Assembly: GCA_016714045.1 (NCBI GenBank)
Contig: JADJNY010000005.1
Location: 124,001-188,000, forward strand
Direction: 5' to 3'
DNA from: Planctomycetota bacterium
GTDB taxonomy: Bacteria; Planctomycetota; UBA1135; GCA-002686595
Length of the DNA stretch: 64,000 nucleotides
Shown: piece by piece, positions 8,483 to 17,731 of the stretch
How the letters are laid out: every line of letters begins with the position of its first letter
Position numbering within the stretch: position 1 is the stretch's first letter
Notes under the pieces: model-generated
Told to the model about the DNA's origin: nothing
Database searches by the model: none
What the model saw: only the letters and a program-made list of their open reading frames with translations
Translations under genes and position numbers: made by a program

Positions 8483-10447
8483 TCAGGCGCCGCGCTCGTG
8501 CGCGTCGATCTCCGCCAGGAACAAGGGGCCGAGGTCGGCCGCCTTCTTGTCGCCGACGCCCTTGATGCCGCGGAACGCTTCGGGCGTGCGCGGCTTCGTC
8601 GCGGCGAGGAGCGCGAGCGTCTTGTCGTTGAACACGAGGTACGGCGGGACGCCGCGCTCCGCCGCGAGCTCGCGCCGGAACGCACGCAGGCGCTCGAAGA
8701 GCCGTTCGTCGACGTCGAGGCCGTCCAGGCCGTCGTCCGCGTCGAGCACGTGCCGCGCGGGCTTCTTCGCGCTCTTCTTCTCGGCGATCGCGGGCACGTA
8801 GAGCGTGACCGGGCGCGCGGCCTTCATGACGTCGATGCCGCTCTTCGAGAGGAACAGGATCGGGTACTCGCCGTCCGCGACGCGCAGATGCCCCTGGCCG
8901 ACGAGCTGGTCGATCCACGCGCGGACCTCGCGCGCGCTCCGGTCCTTCAAGAGCCCATAGGTCGAGAGGTCCTGGTGCCCGTACTGTTGGATGCGCTGGT
9001 TCTGCGCGCCGCGCAGGACGTCGGTGACGTGCGCCGCGCCGAAGCGCTGGCCGCAGCGCACGACGCACGACAGGATCTTCTGCGCGATGACCTGGCTGTC
9101 CGCGAGCGTCGCGATCTCGCCGAGGCACACGTCGCACGCGCCGCAGCCGTTCGCCCCGCTCTCCGCGTGCGCGCGCGGCTCCCACGCCTGCCCGAAGTAC
9201 TCGACGAGCTGCTTGTGCCGGCACAGGGCGCTCGTCGCGAAGTTCCAGATGTGCCCGAGGCGTTCGAGCGCGTGATCGAGCTCCGCCATCGCGGTCTCGG
9301 AGCCGTTCGCCTGCGCTTCGCGCGCGCTGCGCTCCATGAGCTGCTTCCAACCGTGGAAATCGGCACCGCCGAAAAAGAGCACGCACTCGGACGCGAGCCC
9401 GTCGCGGCCCGCGCGGCCGGTCTCCTGCGAGTACTGCTCGACGCCCTTCGGCAGGCTCTGGTGCACGACGAAGCGCACGTCGGGCCGGTCGATGCCCATG
9501 CCGAACGCGACCGTCGCGACGACGACGTCGACGCGTTCGTTCTGGAAGTCGTCCTGAGCGCGCGCGCGTTCGACGGAGCCCATGCCGGCGTGGTAGGGGA
9601 CGCAGCGCACGCCGCGCGACTTGAGCGCCGCCGCCGTCTCCTCGACGTCCGTGCGGCGCAGGCAGTAGACGATGCCCGCGTCGCCCGGGTGGCGCCGGAT
9701 GACGTCGTGGATCTGCTCCGTCGCGTCGCGGCGCGGGAGCGCGCGGTAGGTCAGGTTCGGACGGTCGAAGCTGCCGACGAGCACGAGCGGATCGACGAGG
9801 CGCAGCGCCTTCACGATGTCCTCGCGCACGGACGGCGTCGCCGTCGCGGTGTACGCCTGGAGCGAGAGCCACGGGTGGCGCGTCTTGAGCTCGCCGAGTC
9901 CGCGGTACTCGGGCCGGAAATCGTGGCCCCAGTGGCTGATGCAGTGCGCTTCGTCGATCGCGGCGCCGTTCAGGCCGAAGCGCCGCAGGTCGTCGAGGAA
10001 GCCCTCGACGAGCAGGCGCTCGGGCGACACGTACAAGAGCCGGAGCTCGCCCGACTCGAGGCGCCGCCACGTCGCGCGGCGCGCCTCGGCGTCCTGCGAG
10101 CTGTTGAGCATGCCCGCGCCGACGCCGAGCTCGGCGAGCCCCGCGACCTGGTCCTGCATCAAGGAGATCAGGGGCGACACGACGAGCGTCAGGCCCGGCC
10201 GGACGAGCGCGGGGAGCTGGTAACAGAGGCTCTTGCCGCCGCCGGTCGGGAGCACGACGAGCGCGTCGCGGCCCTCGAGCGAGGCGCGGATCCCTTCCTC
10301 TTGCATCGGGCGCAGCCGCTCGAAGCCGAACACGGAGCGCAGCACCTCGGCGACGCGCGCCTCATCGACGCCGGTCGGACCGGGTGCGGAGCTCCCGGGC
10401 GACGCCCGCGCCGCCCGCCATTCGGCCTCGAGATCGAGTTCGTCCAC
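8483..10447 (-). CDS. recQ: ATP-dependent DNA helicase RecQ
   Basis: 3'-5' DNA helicase used in recombination and fork repair. Walker A PTGGGKS and motif II (DEAH followed by CISHWGHDFRPEY) mark the RecQ family. TATATP, the aromatic-rich loop and the helicase C domain (GMGIDRPDVRFV, QETGRAGRDG) follow. The zinc subdomain cysteines (CRHKQL, then GCGACDVC) and a winged-helix region come next. A C-terminal HRDC domain is present (about the last 80 residues, FNDKTLALLA...GIKGVGDKKA). The 654-aa start at GTG 10447 was preferred. An in-frame ATG at 10660 would add 71 Arg/Gly/Pro-rich residues with no family match. The start is uncertain, the identity is not. Confidence 0.94.
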   Translation of the reverse strand: MDELDLEAEWRAARASPGSSAPGPTGVDEARVAEVLRSVFGFERLRPMQEEGIRASLEGRDALVVLPTGGGKSLCYQLPALVRPGLTLVVSPLISLMQDQVAGLAELGVGAGMLNSSQDAEARRATWRRLESGELRLLYVSPERLLVEGFLDDLRRFGLNGAAIDEAHCISHWGHDFRPEYRGLGELKTRHPWLSLQAYTATATPSVREDIVKALRLVDPLVLVGSFDRPNLTYRALPRRDATEQIHDVIRRHPGDAGIVYCLRRTDVEETAAALKSRGVRCVPYHAGMGSVERARAQDDFQNERVDVVVATVAFGMGIDRPDVRFVVHQSLPKGVEQYSQETGRAGRDGLASECVLFFGGADFHGWKQLMERSAREAQANGSETAMAELDHALERLGHIWNFATSALCRHKQLVEYFGQAWEPRAHAESGANGCGACDVCLGEIATLADSQVIAQKILSCVVRCGQRFGAAHVTDVLRGAQNQRIQQYGHQDLSTYGLLKDRSAREVRAWIDQLVGQGHLRVADGEYPILFLSKSGIDVMKAARPVTLYVPAIAEKKSAKKPARHVLDADDGLDGLDVDERLFERLRAFRRELAAERGVPPYLVFNDKTLALLAATKPRTPEAFRGIKGVGDKKAADLGPLFLAEIDAHERGA

Positions 10448-10723
10448 GGAGCCGATTGGAGCGGACGCGCGCGCGCGATCAAGAGTGGGGACGGTGCGCG
10501 GCTCCAACCCGTTGCTCCGGCGCGCGTCCCGAGGAGCGCGCCCGGCGCGGGCCGCGCGCGATCCCCGCGATTCCCCGGTCCGGAGGGCGCCGGGGTGCGG
10601 CGCCTTCCCGCGGGTCGCGGGCACGCGACCCTGGCCTGCGGGCCCCGGAAGCCCGAACATCGCGCGTCACCCGCGGGCGGCGCCCGCATCGAACCGGGCC
10701 CCGGACGAGGACGAGAGGACGCG

Positions 10724-13084
10724 ATGCTCCAGCGCTACACGAAATGGCTCCACACCCGCTGGCCCGCGGGCACGGTCGAGAAGCTCCCCGACGTGAACGA
10801 CGACGGCAGCACGAACGTGCCCGGCCTCTACGTCGTCGGCGACCTGACCGGGATCCCGCTGCTCAAGTTCTCGTCCGACTCCGGAGCGCGCGTCGTCCAG
10901 ACGATCGTCGCGGACGCGCGCTTCCAGGCGGAGCGCAAGGCGCCGGAGGCGGGCGTGCTCGACCTCGTGATCCTCGGCGCGGGTGTGTCGGGCATGGCGG
11001 CGGCGCTCGAGGCGAAGAAGCAGGGGCTCGCGTTCGAGCTGCTCGAGGCGAGCGAGCCCTTCTCGACCGTCGTCAACTTCCCCAAGGCGAAACCGATCTA
11101 CACCTACCCGACGGAGATGACGCCGCGCGGGGACCTGCAGTTCACCGCGCAGGTGAAGGAGCCGCTGCTCGACGAAGTCCGCGCCATCGTGAAGCGTGCC
11201 GGCGTCGAGCCGCGCATCGCGCGCGCGGAGAAGGTCGTGCGCAAGGACGGCCTGCTCGAGGTCGTGATCCCCGATCAACCGAGCCTGCGCGCGCGCCGTG
11301 TCGTCGTCGCGATCGGCCGCTCGGGCAACTTCCGCAAGCTCGGCGTGCCGGGCGAGGACGCGGGCAAGGTCTACAACCGCCTCCACGACCCCAAGGAGTT
11401 CGCGGGGAAGCACGCGCTCGTCGTCGGCGGCGGCGACAGCGCGCTCGAGACGGCGATCGCGCTCGCGCAGTGCGGCGCGCACGTGACGCTCAGCTACAGG
11501 AAGCCCGAGTTCGCGCGTCCGAAGCCCGAGAACGTCGAGCGCCTCGAGGCCCTGCGCAAGGACCCGATGGCCGACGTCGCGGTCGAGTCGCCGACGTCGG
11601 ACCGCGTCACGACGTCGGTCGGCGCGTTCATGGGGGCGCACAAGAAGGCGGGCTCGATCACGCTGCGGCTCGGGACCGCCGTCAAGAAGATCGACCTCGG
11701 CGCCGTGACGATCGTCGACGCGCAGAAGCAGGAGGACGTGCTCCCCAACGACGTCGTCTTCTCGATGATCGGCCGCGAGGCGCCGCTCGACTTCTTCCGG
11801 AAGTGCGGCGTGAAGATCCGCGGCGAGCTCGACGTGAAGCAGTGGAGTGCCTTCGCGCTCTTCGCGCTCTTCTGCCTGTTCGTCTACAACTGGAAGGCTG
11901 GCGGCGCGCTGAAGCACGCGTTCCAGGAGCACGGCTGGTTCCCGTTCAACGTGCCCGCGTTCGTGAAGGGGCTCTCGGCGAGCGCCGCGGACCCGTCGAC
12001 CTGGCTCGGCACGGCCGCGATCACGCTCGAGGAGCCGGGCTTCTACTACTCGCTCGCGTACTGCGTGCTCGTCGTGCTGTTCGGCTTCCAGCGCATCCGG
12101 CGGCGCAAGACGCCGTACGTGAAGGTGCAGACGTTCACGCTGATGGCGGTGCAACTCGTGCCCTTGTTCCTCCTGCCGTACTTCGTGCTGCCGTGGCTCG
12201 GGCACAACGGCGCGTTCGACGCAGGGTTTGGCAAGACGTTCGCGGACAACCTGTTCCCGGTCGCGGGCTACGGGCACGGCCGCGAGTACTGGCGCGCGTT
12301 CGGCTTCGTCCTCGCGTGGCCGCTCTTCATCTGGAACGTGTTCACCGAGCAACCGATGTGGTGGTGGCTCGCGATCAGCCTCGCGCAGACGTTCGTCTTG
12401 ATCCCGCTGCTCGTGCGCAAGTTCGGCAAGGGTGCCTACTGCGGGTGGATCTGCTCGTGCGGCGCGCTGGCGGAGACGCTCGGCGACCTGCACCGCCAGA
12501 AGATGCCGCACGGCAAGTTCTGGAACCGGCTGAACATGGTGGGGCAGGTGGTGCTGTGGGCCGCGCTGCTCCTGTTCCTCACGCGCGTCGTCACGTGGAC
12601 GGTGCCCGGCACGTGGCTCGGCGAGCACGCGCGGTCCCTCTATTCTGGCCTGCTCACGGGGTGGAACCTCTTCGGCGTCCAGCTGAACTACTACTGGATC
12701 GTCGACGTGCTCCTCGCGGGCGTCGTCGGCGTCGCGTTCTACTTCTGGTTCTCGGGGCGCGTGTGGTGCCGCTTCGCATGCCCGCTCGCCGCGCTGATGC
12801 ACGTCTACGCGCGCTTCTCGACCTTCCGCATCCTGCCCGAGAAGAAGAAGTGCATCTCGTGCAACGTGTGCACGAGCGTCTGCCACCAGGGCATCGACGT
12901 GATGAACTTCGCGAACAAGGGCCTCCCGATGGAGGATCCCGAGTGCGTGCGCTGCTCCGCGTGCGTGCAGAGCTGCCCGACGGGCGTGCTCGAGTTCGGC
13001 ACCATCGATCCGAAGACGGGCGCCGTCACCGGACGCGACCGCCTCGCGGCCTCGCCCGTGCGGATGGCGGAGGCGAAGCGCTGA
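10724..13084 (+). CDS. Thioredoxin-reductase-like flavin/NAD(P) domain fused to a membrane polyferredoxin
   Basis: 786-aa fusion. Residues 1-about 370 form a two-dinucleotide-fold flavoprotein with GAGVSG (85-90, FAD) and GGGDSA (235-240, NAD(P)). No CxxC redox pair of classical thioredoxin reductase is visible, which suggests a YpdA-like or ferredoxin-type reductase. Residues about 375-700 hold several membrane helices and NapH/CcoG-type cysteine clusters (CGWICSCG, CRFACP). The C-terminus carries two 4Fe-4S motifs, CISCNVCTSVC and CVRCSACVQSCP. It would move electrons between NAD(P)H, flavin and membrane iron-sulfur clusters. The segment PGLYVVGDLTG, normally at the C-terminal end of such flavoproteins, sits at residues 33-43. 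ATG with GAGAGG upstream. Confidence 0.85.
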   Translation: MLQRYTKWLHTRWPAGTVEKLPDVNDDGSTNVPGLYVVGDLTGIPLLKFSSDSGARVVQTIVADARFQAERKAPEAGVLDLVILGAGVSGMAAALEAKKQGLAFELLEASEPFSTVVNFPKAKPIYTYPTEMTPRGDLQFTAQVKEPLLDEVRAIVKRAGVEPRIARAEKVVRKDGLLEVVIPDQPSLRARRVVVAIGRSGNFRKLGVPGEDAGKVYNRLHDPKEFAGKHALVVGGGDSALETAIALAQCGAHVTLSYRKPEFARPKPENVERLEALRKDPMADVAVESPTSDRVTTSVGAFMGAHKKAGSITLRLGTAVKKIDLGAVTIVDAQKQEDVLPNDVVFSMIGREAPLDFFRKCGVKIRGELDVKQWSAFALFALFCLFVYNWKAGGALKHAFQEHGWFPFNVPAFVKGLSASAADPSTWLGTAAITLEEPGFYYSLAYCVLVVLFGFQRIRRRKTPYVKVQTFTLMAVQLVPLFLLPYFVLPWLGHNGAFDAGFGKTFADNLFPVAGYGHGREYWRAFGFVLAWPLFIWNVFTEQPMWWWLAISLAQTFVLIPLLVRKFGKGAYCGWICSCGALAETLGDLHRQKMPHGKFWNRLNMVGQVVLWAALLLFLTRVVTWTVPGTWLGEHARSLYSGLLTGWNLFGVQLNYYWIVDVLLAGVVGVAFYFWFSGRVWCRFACPLAALMHVYARFSTFRILPEKKKCISCNVCTSVCHQGIDVMNFANKGLPMEDPECVRCSACVQSCPTGVLEFGTIDPKTGAVTGRDRLAASPVRMAEAKR

Positions 13085-13195
13085 GGATCGGGGCGGCCGT
13101 GCGCGACGACGGGCGGCACGTCGCACTCCGTCGCGGAGCGCAGCCCGCGCGGAGTGCCGCGATGCGCGCTCGATCCGGCGCGACGACGCGCGCGC

Positions 13196-13957
13196 TCACT
13201 CCGCGAGTCGGCCGAGGTTCTCCGTGATCCCGAACGCGAGCTGGAAGCCTGGCACGTCGTCGTTCAGCGCGACGACGCACGCGAGGTCGAGCACGAGCAG
13301 GCGGCACGGGTTCCACGCGACGCCGAGCGTCGTGAACGCGGGCGCGAAGTCCTGCTCGGGAACCCAGGCCTGGACGACCTCGCCGAAGAGCGAGCAGCGC
13401 TCGTGGAGCGGCGACGCGGCGGCGAGCGCCACCGCGTGCCCGACGTCCGGGCCGCCGGCGCCCGGCTCGCCGAACGTGTCGAGCTGGTAGTACGCGCTCA
13501 CGCTCCAGCCGTCGAAGAGCTGCGTCGCCGCGGCGCCGAGCAACAGGTCGAGCTCGCCCGTGCCGAGCCCTTCCTCGCGCACGCCCGTCGGCAGCTTTAC
13601 CGAGCCCTGGACCGCGAGCCCGGGATGGTCCGCAGCGAGGTCTACGAGCCTGTGCTTTGCGCCCAGCGTGACGTCGCCCGTGCCGTGGCTGTCGGGGCCC
13701 TCGAGCTCGACGTGCTGGAACGGCGCCCAACCGAGGAAGAGCTCGGTGCGCTCGCCCGCGCCGTACTTGAGCGTCGTCGGCAGGAGCAGCGTCTCGTCGA
13801 TCTCGGCGACGACGCCGGCCTCGATCTCGAAGGAACCGGACGGCGGCGTGCCCGTGTCCGTGGAGAAGAAGGGGCGCTGCGCGGTCACGGGCTCCGTCGC
13901 GGGAACGGCGTGGCAGGCCGCGGAAAGGGAGAGGGAGGCGAAGAGGGCGGAACGCAC
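13196..13957 (-). CDS. Secreted/outer-membrane protein of the transporter-like beta-barrel type
   Basis: About 253 aa from a GTG start that opens an export signal (RSALFASLSLSAACHA). A Cys at the end of that stretch may be lipidated, but the lipobox is poor. The rest is rich in alternating short strands with aromatic girdles (TELFLGWAPFQHVEL, GDVTLGAKHRLVD, VQGSVKLPTG). This resembles the MetA-pathway phenol-degradation or DUF3034-like outer-membrane barrels often annotated as 'transporter'. The fold call is by pattern only. Convergent with the polyferredoxin fusion gene, 111 bp away. Confidence 0.55.
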   Translation of the reverse strand: MRSALFASLSLSAACHAVPATEPVTAQRPFFSTDTGTPPSGSFEIEAGVVAEIDETLLLPTTLKYGAGERTELFLGWAPFQHVELEGPDSHGTGDVTLGAKHRLVDLAADHPGLAVQGSVKLPTGVREEGLGTGELDLLLGAAATQLFDGWSVSAYYQLDTFGEPGAGGPDVGHAVALAAASPLHERCSLFGEVVQAWVPEQDFAPAFTTLGVAWNPCRLLVLDLACVVALNDDVPGFQLAFGITENLGRLAE

Positions 13958-14271
13958 GGGAATGTGGAGGATAGGGTCGTGACCCTCGCCGTCCAGCGCA
14001 CACACGAGGAGGAGTCGCCGTTGGGACGGGTGTGCGCGTGGCGTTCGATCGGCCGAGCCGAGCGCGCTGCGCCGGCGCGGACGGATCTGCGCTTCGCGAG
14101 CCGATCGAGCGGCCCGACGTCGGTCGTGCGCTGGGCGGCCGGGCGGCGGGACATCGGCTGGAGCGTGGCGAACGAACCGCCCCCGCCGATGTGCGGGCTG
14201 GCGATGCGGCCGCGCGCCTGCCATGCTCGCCCGGATCTACGCCCGCCGCGGCGGAATGGATCTCACGGAGC
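13958..14271. other. Divergent intergenic region, no gene seen
   Basis: 314 bases between the barrel-like gene (minus) and the small membrane protein (plus). Must hold promoters for one or both. I find no near-consensus promoter, hairpin or open frame with coding character. Confidence 0.35.
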
Positions 14272-14838
14272 ATGGCCTTCCTGCGCATCGTCCTCGCCTG
14301 CGTGCTGCTCGCCTGCGTCTACGGCATCGTCCACGACCAGGTGACCGCGCGCTTGTGCATCGAGTACTTCACGCTCGCGCACCCGCCGCTCGGGCTCGGC
14401 GAGAGCCCGACGGTGCTCGGGCTCGCGTGGGGCGTACTCGCGACGTGGTGGGTCGGGCTCGGCCTCGGGCTCGCGCTCGCGACGGCGGCGCGCGCGGGGA
14501 GCTGGCCCAAGCTCACGGTGCGCGACCTCGGGTGGACGTTGTTCGGGTTCGTCGTCGTGCTCTTCGCGCTCGCGATGATGGCGCTGATGGCCGGCTGGGC
14601 CGCGGGCGTCTCCGATCGCTTCAAGCCGCCCGAGCTGATCGCGGCGGAGCTCTCGTACGAGCGCTGGAAGCACTTCACGGCGGCGGCGTGGGCGCACGCG
14701 GCGTCCTACTTCTTCGGCGCGTTCGGCGGCATCGCACTGTGCGTCCACCTCGTGCTGCTGCGCTGGCGTCGCGCGCGCGGACACGCGAGCGACGCGACGG
14801 GTTCGGCCGCGGGCGCCGCGCCGCGTGCGGGTGCCTGA
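14272..14838 (+). CDS. Hypothetical polytopic membrane protein
   Basis: 188 aa, family not recognised. It has about four hydrophobic helices: an N-terminal signal-anchor (RIVLACVLLACVYGIV), a second around residues 50-72 (GVLATWWVGLGLGLALA), a third around 85-108 (LFGFVVVLFALAMMALMAGW) and a last near 145-165 (FFGAFGGIALCVHLVLL), then an Arg/Ala-rich cytoplasmic tail. The segment HDQVTARLCIEYFTLAHPP after the first helix looks conserved in character. The ATG used has GGAG only one base upstream, so the true start could differ. Confidence 0.6.
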   Translation: MAFLRIVLACVLLACVYGIVHDQVTARLCIEYFTLAHPPLGLGESPTVLGLAWGVLATWWVGLGLGLALATAARAGSWPKLTVRDLGWTLFGFVVVLFALAMMALMAGWAAGVSDRFKPPELIAAELSYERWKHFTAAAWAHAASYFFGAFGGIALCVHLVLLRWRRARGHASDATGSAAGAAPRAGA

Positions 14839-14975
14839 CTCGCGCGCGAGTGCCTGACGCGCGCCGCGCGGGGGCGCGGCCGCGGTGGGGGAAGCGCGGC
14901 GTCGATCCACGGACGTGGTCGGGCGCGGCGTCGGCGCGCCTCGCGGCGCGAGCGCGCGCGCGTTATCGTCGCGGC

Positions 14976-16322
14976 ATGTCCTCGACGTTGCGAACGCTCT
15001 GGCTCCTCCCGCTCCTCTTTTCTCCAGCGTCCGTCGGAGCGCAAGACGCGTCGCAACCCGCGCGCCTTCTCCGCGGGCACGACTTCGAGGGCCTGCCCGC
15101 GAGCGGCGCCGCGCAGGCGGTCTACGCGAAGGACCCGGCGCACCCGCTGAACCAGCTCCACGCGCTCCTCTTCCTCGCCGAGCTCGCGCCGGACGAGGTC
15201 GGCGCGGCGCTGCCGACGGAGCGCAAGACGAGCGGCGTCGACGCCGAGCACTTCTTCGTGGGCAAGTGGCCCATCGCCCAGCGCAAGGGCACGCCCGCAG
15301 ACCGCCGCTGGTTCGGCGGTGACGTGCGCACGTCGCCGCTCGTCGCGCTCGATCCCGCGCGCGACGCGCGCCTCGTCGAGCTCTGCGCGCGCTTCGACAC
15401 GCGCGAGGAGGTCGCGCAGGTGAGCGAGCTCGCGAGCCCGCTCGCGAAGCTCCTCTTGCAGTGGGACGCGCTCCAGGTGCTCGTTCGGATGGATCGGAAG
15501 GACTTCGGCAGCGCCGACGCGCGGCGCGCGCTCCACCGCGTCGTGATGGCGCTGGCCCAGCCGCGCGCGGCGCTCGAGGCGCTGCCGTCGGGGCTCGCCG
15601 ATCTGCACGCGCAGGTTCCGACGGGGTCGGCGGAGGACCGCCGGGCGCCATTCCTCGACCGCGAGCTCCTGCAGGACGCGGCGGGGCCGTGGGTCGAGGT
15701 GCAGCGCCGCTCGACGGCGCTCTTCGACGCGAAGAACTCGCTGCGTTCGGCGCGCGCGTTCCTCCGGACCGGGAAGCGCGAAGACGCGCTCGCTTTCGTC
15801 GCGGCGGTGCGGGCGGCGAAGAGCGACGCGGAGCTGCCCAAGCTAGCGCGCGGGGCGGAGGTCGCGCTCGTGCTGACGCTCGTCGGCGTCGACACGGAGG
15901 GACGCGCGGTCGCGACGCCGGTGATCGACGAAGTGCGCTTGCGCGCGCTCGCCGGCGCGGAGGAGCTCTCCGCCGCGAACGACACGAGCTCGCGCGATGG
16001 CTGGAACCACTGGGTGTTCGCGCGCACGCGGCGCGGCAGCCTCGTCGCGGGCGACGAGGGCGCGTTCCGTTTCGTGCCGGACACGGCGCAGTCGCTCTTC
16101 CTCGAGTACGGCACCGCGAAGCACGCGACGTACGCGGCGCAGTGTGCGCTCTGCCACCGCGCGACGAACGGCGGCGGGCAAGCGCCGTCCGGCGTGCGCA
16201 TGCTGTCGCGGTTCGCGGAACCCGAGGCGATCACGCAGGCGAGGACGCGCCTCGATCAGGCCGAGCGCGAGGTGGCGCCGGTGCTCGTGGCGCTCGCGGA
16301 GCGGTACGGCGCGGCGCGGTAG
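14976..16322 (+). CDS. Secreted protein with one c-type heme motif, function unknown
   Basis: 448 aa with a clear signal peptide (TLWLLPLLFSPASVGA, cleavage near AQD). Most of the length is alpha-helical with no family I recognise. Near the C-terminus there is a single CxxCH motif (CALCH, about residue 391), followed by PSGVRML where a Met could be the distal heme ligand. The fragment after the motif is short for a full cytochrome c domain. It could be a mono-heme electron carrier or a relic domain of the 'planctomycete cytochrome C' sort. Followed, convergently, by the sugar dehydrogenase gene. Confidence 0.65.
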   Translation: MSSTLRTLWLLPLLFSPASVGAQDASQPARLLRGHDFEGLPASGAAQAVYAKDPAHPLNQLHALLFLAELAPDEVGAALPTERKTSGVDAEHFFVGKWPIAQRKGTPADRRWFGGDVRTSPLVALDPARDARLVELCARFDTREEVAQVSELASPLAKLLLQWDALQVLVRMDRKDFGSADARRALHRVVMALAQPRAALEALPSGLADLHAQVPTGSAEDRRAPFLDRELLQDAAGPWVEVQRRSTALFDAKNSLRSARAFLRTGKREDALAFVAAVRAAKSDAELPKLARGAEVALVLTLVGVDTEGRAVATPVIDEVRLRALAGAEELSAANDTSSRDGWNHWVFARTRRGSLVAGDEGAFRFVPDTAQSLFLEYGTAKHATYAAQCALCHRATNGGGQAPSGVRMLSRFAEPEAITQARTRLDQAEREVAPVLVALAERYGAAR

Positions 16323-16401
16323 GCCCGGCAGCGCGCGATCGTGCGAAGCGCCCGCGCGCTCTGCCGAGTCTCGACGGAGCTCGGCGTGAGTGGCGTGCGC
16401 T

Positions 16402-17583
16402 TCAACGCGGAGACGGCGCGGGCACGAGCGTTCGGATCCGGCCGTCGAAGCAGCAGAGATACGGCTCGCCCCACGCGTCCGTGCCGAAGCTTGCGACGCT
16501 CGGCGCGTTCGCGAGCGCGTGCTTCGCGCGCGGTCCGTCGCCGCGCGTCTCCGTCCACCACACGCGCCCCGACAGGTAGTCCGCGAACAGGAACGCCCCG
16601 CGCAGCGCGGGGAGGCGCTCGCTCGCGTAGACGATCCCGCCCGTGATCGACTCGCCCTCGTCGTGGTCGTACACGAGCGCCGGGTCGATGGGCGCGCCCG
16701 GCCCGCGCGGTCCTTCCGATCGGTAGAGCTCGAGGCCCTCGCGCCGCGGCCAGCCGCCGTTCGCCCCGCGCGTGAGCACGACCACCTCTTCGAAGCGGTC
16801 CTGGCCGACGTCGCCGCACCACAGGCGCCCCGCATCGTCGAACGCGAAGCGCCACGGGTTGCGCAGGCCGAGCGCCCAGACCTCGGGCCGGCCCTCGGGG
16901 AACGGCGGAGCGCGATCGACGCCGTACGCGAGCGGCGCTTCGGCGTGATCGACGTCGATCCGCAGGACCTTGCCGAGCAGCTCGCGCGGATCCTGCGCGC
17001 GCTCGCCGGGATCACCCTGCGACCCGCCGTCGCCGACGCCGACGTGGAGCCAGCCGTCGGGGCCGAACGCGAGCGCGCCGCCGTTGTGGTTCGCGTACGG
17101 CTGCTCGATCTCGAGGAGCACGCGCTCGCTCGACGGATCGGCCGCGAGCGGCGCGCGCGACGCCACCGTGAAGGCCGAGAGCCGCGTGCAGCTCGTCTCG
17201 ACGGGGCTGTAGTAGACGAACACGCGCGGGTCGTCCGGAAAGCGCGGGTGGAAGGCGAGCCCGAGCAGTCCTTCTTCGTTCCCGCGCGTCGTCACGTCGG
17301 CGGTGAGGTCGAGGAAGACGCGCCGTTCGCCTGCGCGGGGCGCGCGGGGCGCGCCGTTCGCGCGCTCGAGCTCGAAGGTCCAGACGAGGCCGGCCTGCTC
17401 CGCGACGACGTGGTCGCGCCCGCCGGGAGCGCACGCGGTGAACACGAGCGGCCGGAGGAAGCGCTCGGTGCCCGGGAACGCGTCGACGAGTTCGAAGCGC
17501 GCGTCGAGCGAGCCGGGGCGGACCTCGCGGCAACTCGCCGCGGCGAGGACGAAGGTGAGCAGCAGGACCGTGGCGCGGTGCAT
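16402..17583 (-). CDS. PQQ-dependent sugar dehydrogenase (glucose/sorbosone dehydrogenase family), probable lipoprotein
   Basis: 393 aa from the ATG at 17583. The N-terminus is a lipoprotein-like signal (LLLTFVLAAASC, Cys about 18), so the protein is probably anchored on the outside of a membrane. The body is a six-bladed propeller of the soluble aldose dehydrogenase (Asd/YliI) type, with GLLGLAFHP, NHNGGALAFGPDGWLHVG, GDGGSQGDP, LRNPWRFAFD and GDVGQDRFEEV, all hallmarks of GSDH proteins. The enzyme oxidises sugars at C1 with PQQ as cofactor. Members in PQQ-less organisms have other roles, and no pqq genes are in the window. An open extension to 17808 is rejected because it crosses a tandem repeat. 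Confidence 0.88.
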   Translation of the reverse strand: MHRATVLLLTFVLAAASCREVRPGSLDARFELVDAFPGTERFLRPLVFTACAPGGRDHVVAEQAGLVWTFELERANGAPRAPRAGERRVFLDLTADVTTRGNEEGLLGLAFHPRFPDDPRVFVYYSPVETSCTRLSAFTVASRAPLAADPSSERVLLEIEQPYANHNGGALAFGPDGWLHVGVGDGGSQGDPGERAQDPRELLGKVLRIDVDHAEAPLAYGVDRAPPFPEGRPEVWALGLRNPWRFAFDDAGRLWCGDVGQDRFEEVVVLTRGANGGWPRREGLELYRSEGPRGPGAPIDPALVYDHDEGESITGGIVYASERLPALRGAFLFADYLSGRVWWTETRGDGPRAKHALANAPSVASFGTDAWGEPYLCCFDGRIRTLVPAPSPR

Positions 17584-17610
17584 CGCGCGCAAGATACCCG
17601 CACGCCGACG

Positions 17611-17706
17611 TGCGTCGCGCGAGGTCGGCCGCGCGCGACGCACAAGACCGGTCGGCGCGCGTCGCACAAGACCGGCCGGCGTGCGTCGCGCGAAACCGGC
17701 CCGTGC
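17611..17706. repeat. Four imperfect 24-bp tandem repeats upstream of the sugar dehydrogenase gene
   Basis: Units start at about 17611, 17635, 17659 and 17683. The core is GCGTCGCACAAGACCGG, with the two middle copies nearly identical and the outer two more diverged. The period is a multiple of three, so it reads as an 8-residue repeat in the minus-strand frame above the dehydrogenase start. It lies outside the predicted coding region. Confidence 0.75.
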
Positions 17707-17731
17707 GCGCCTTGCTCCGCTGGCGTCTTGC

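Noticed and set aside
8498..10720. Very long plus-strand open frame opposite recQ, continuing into the fusion gene
   Set aside because: Its translation is Arg/Ala/Val-rich antisense of recQ with no family match. GC-rich codon bias makes such frames common here. Only the part from the ATG at 10724 is coding.
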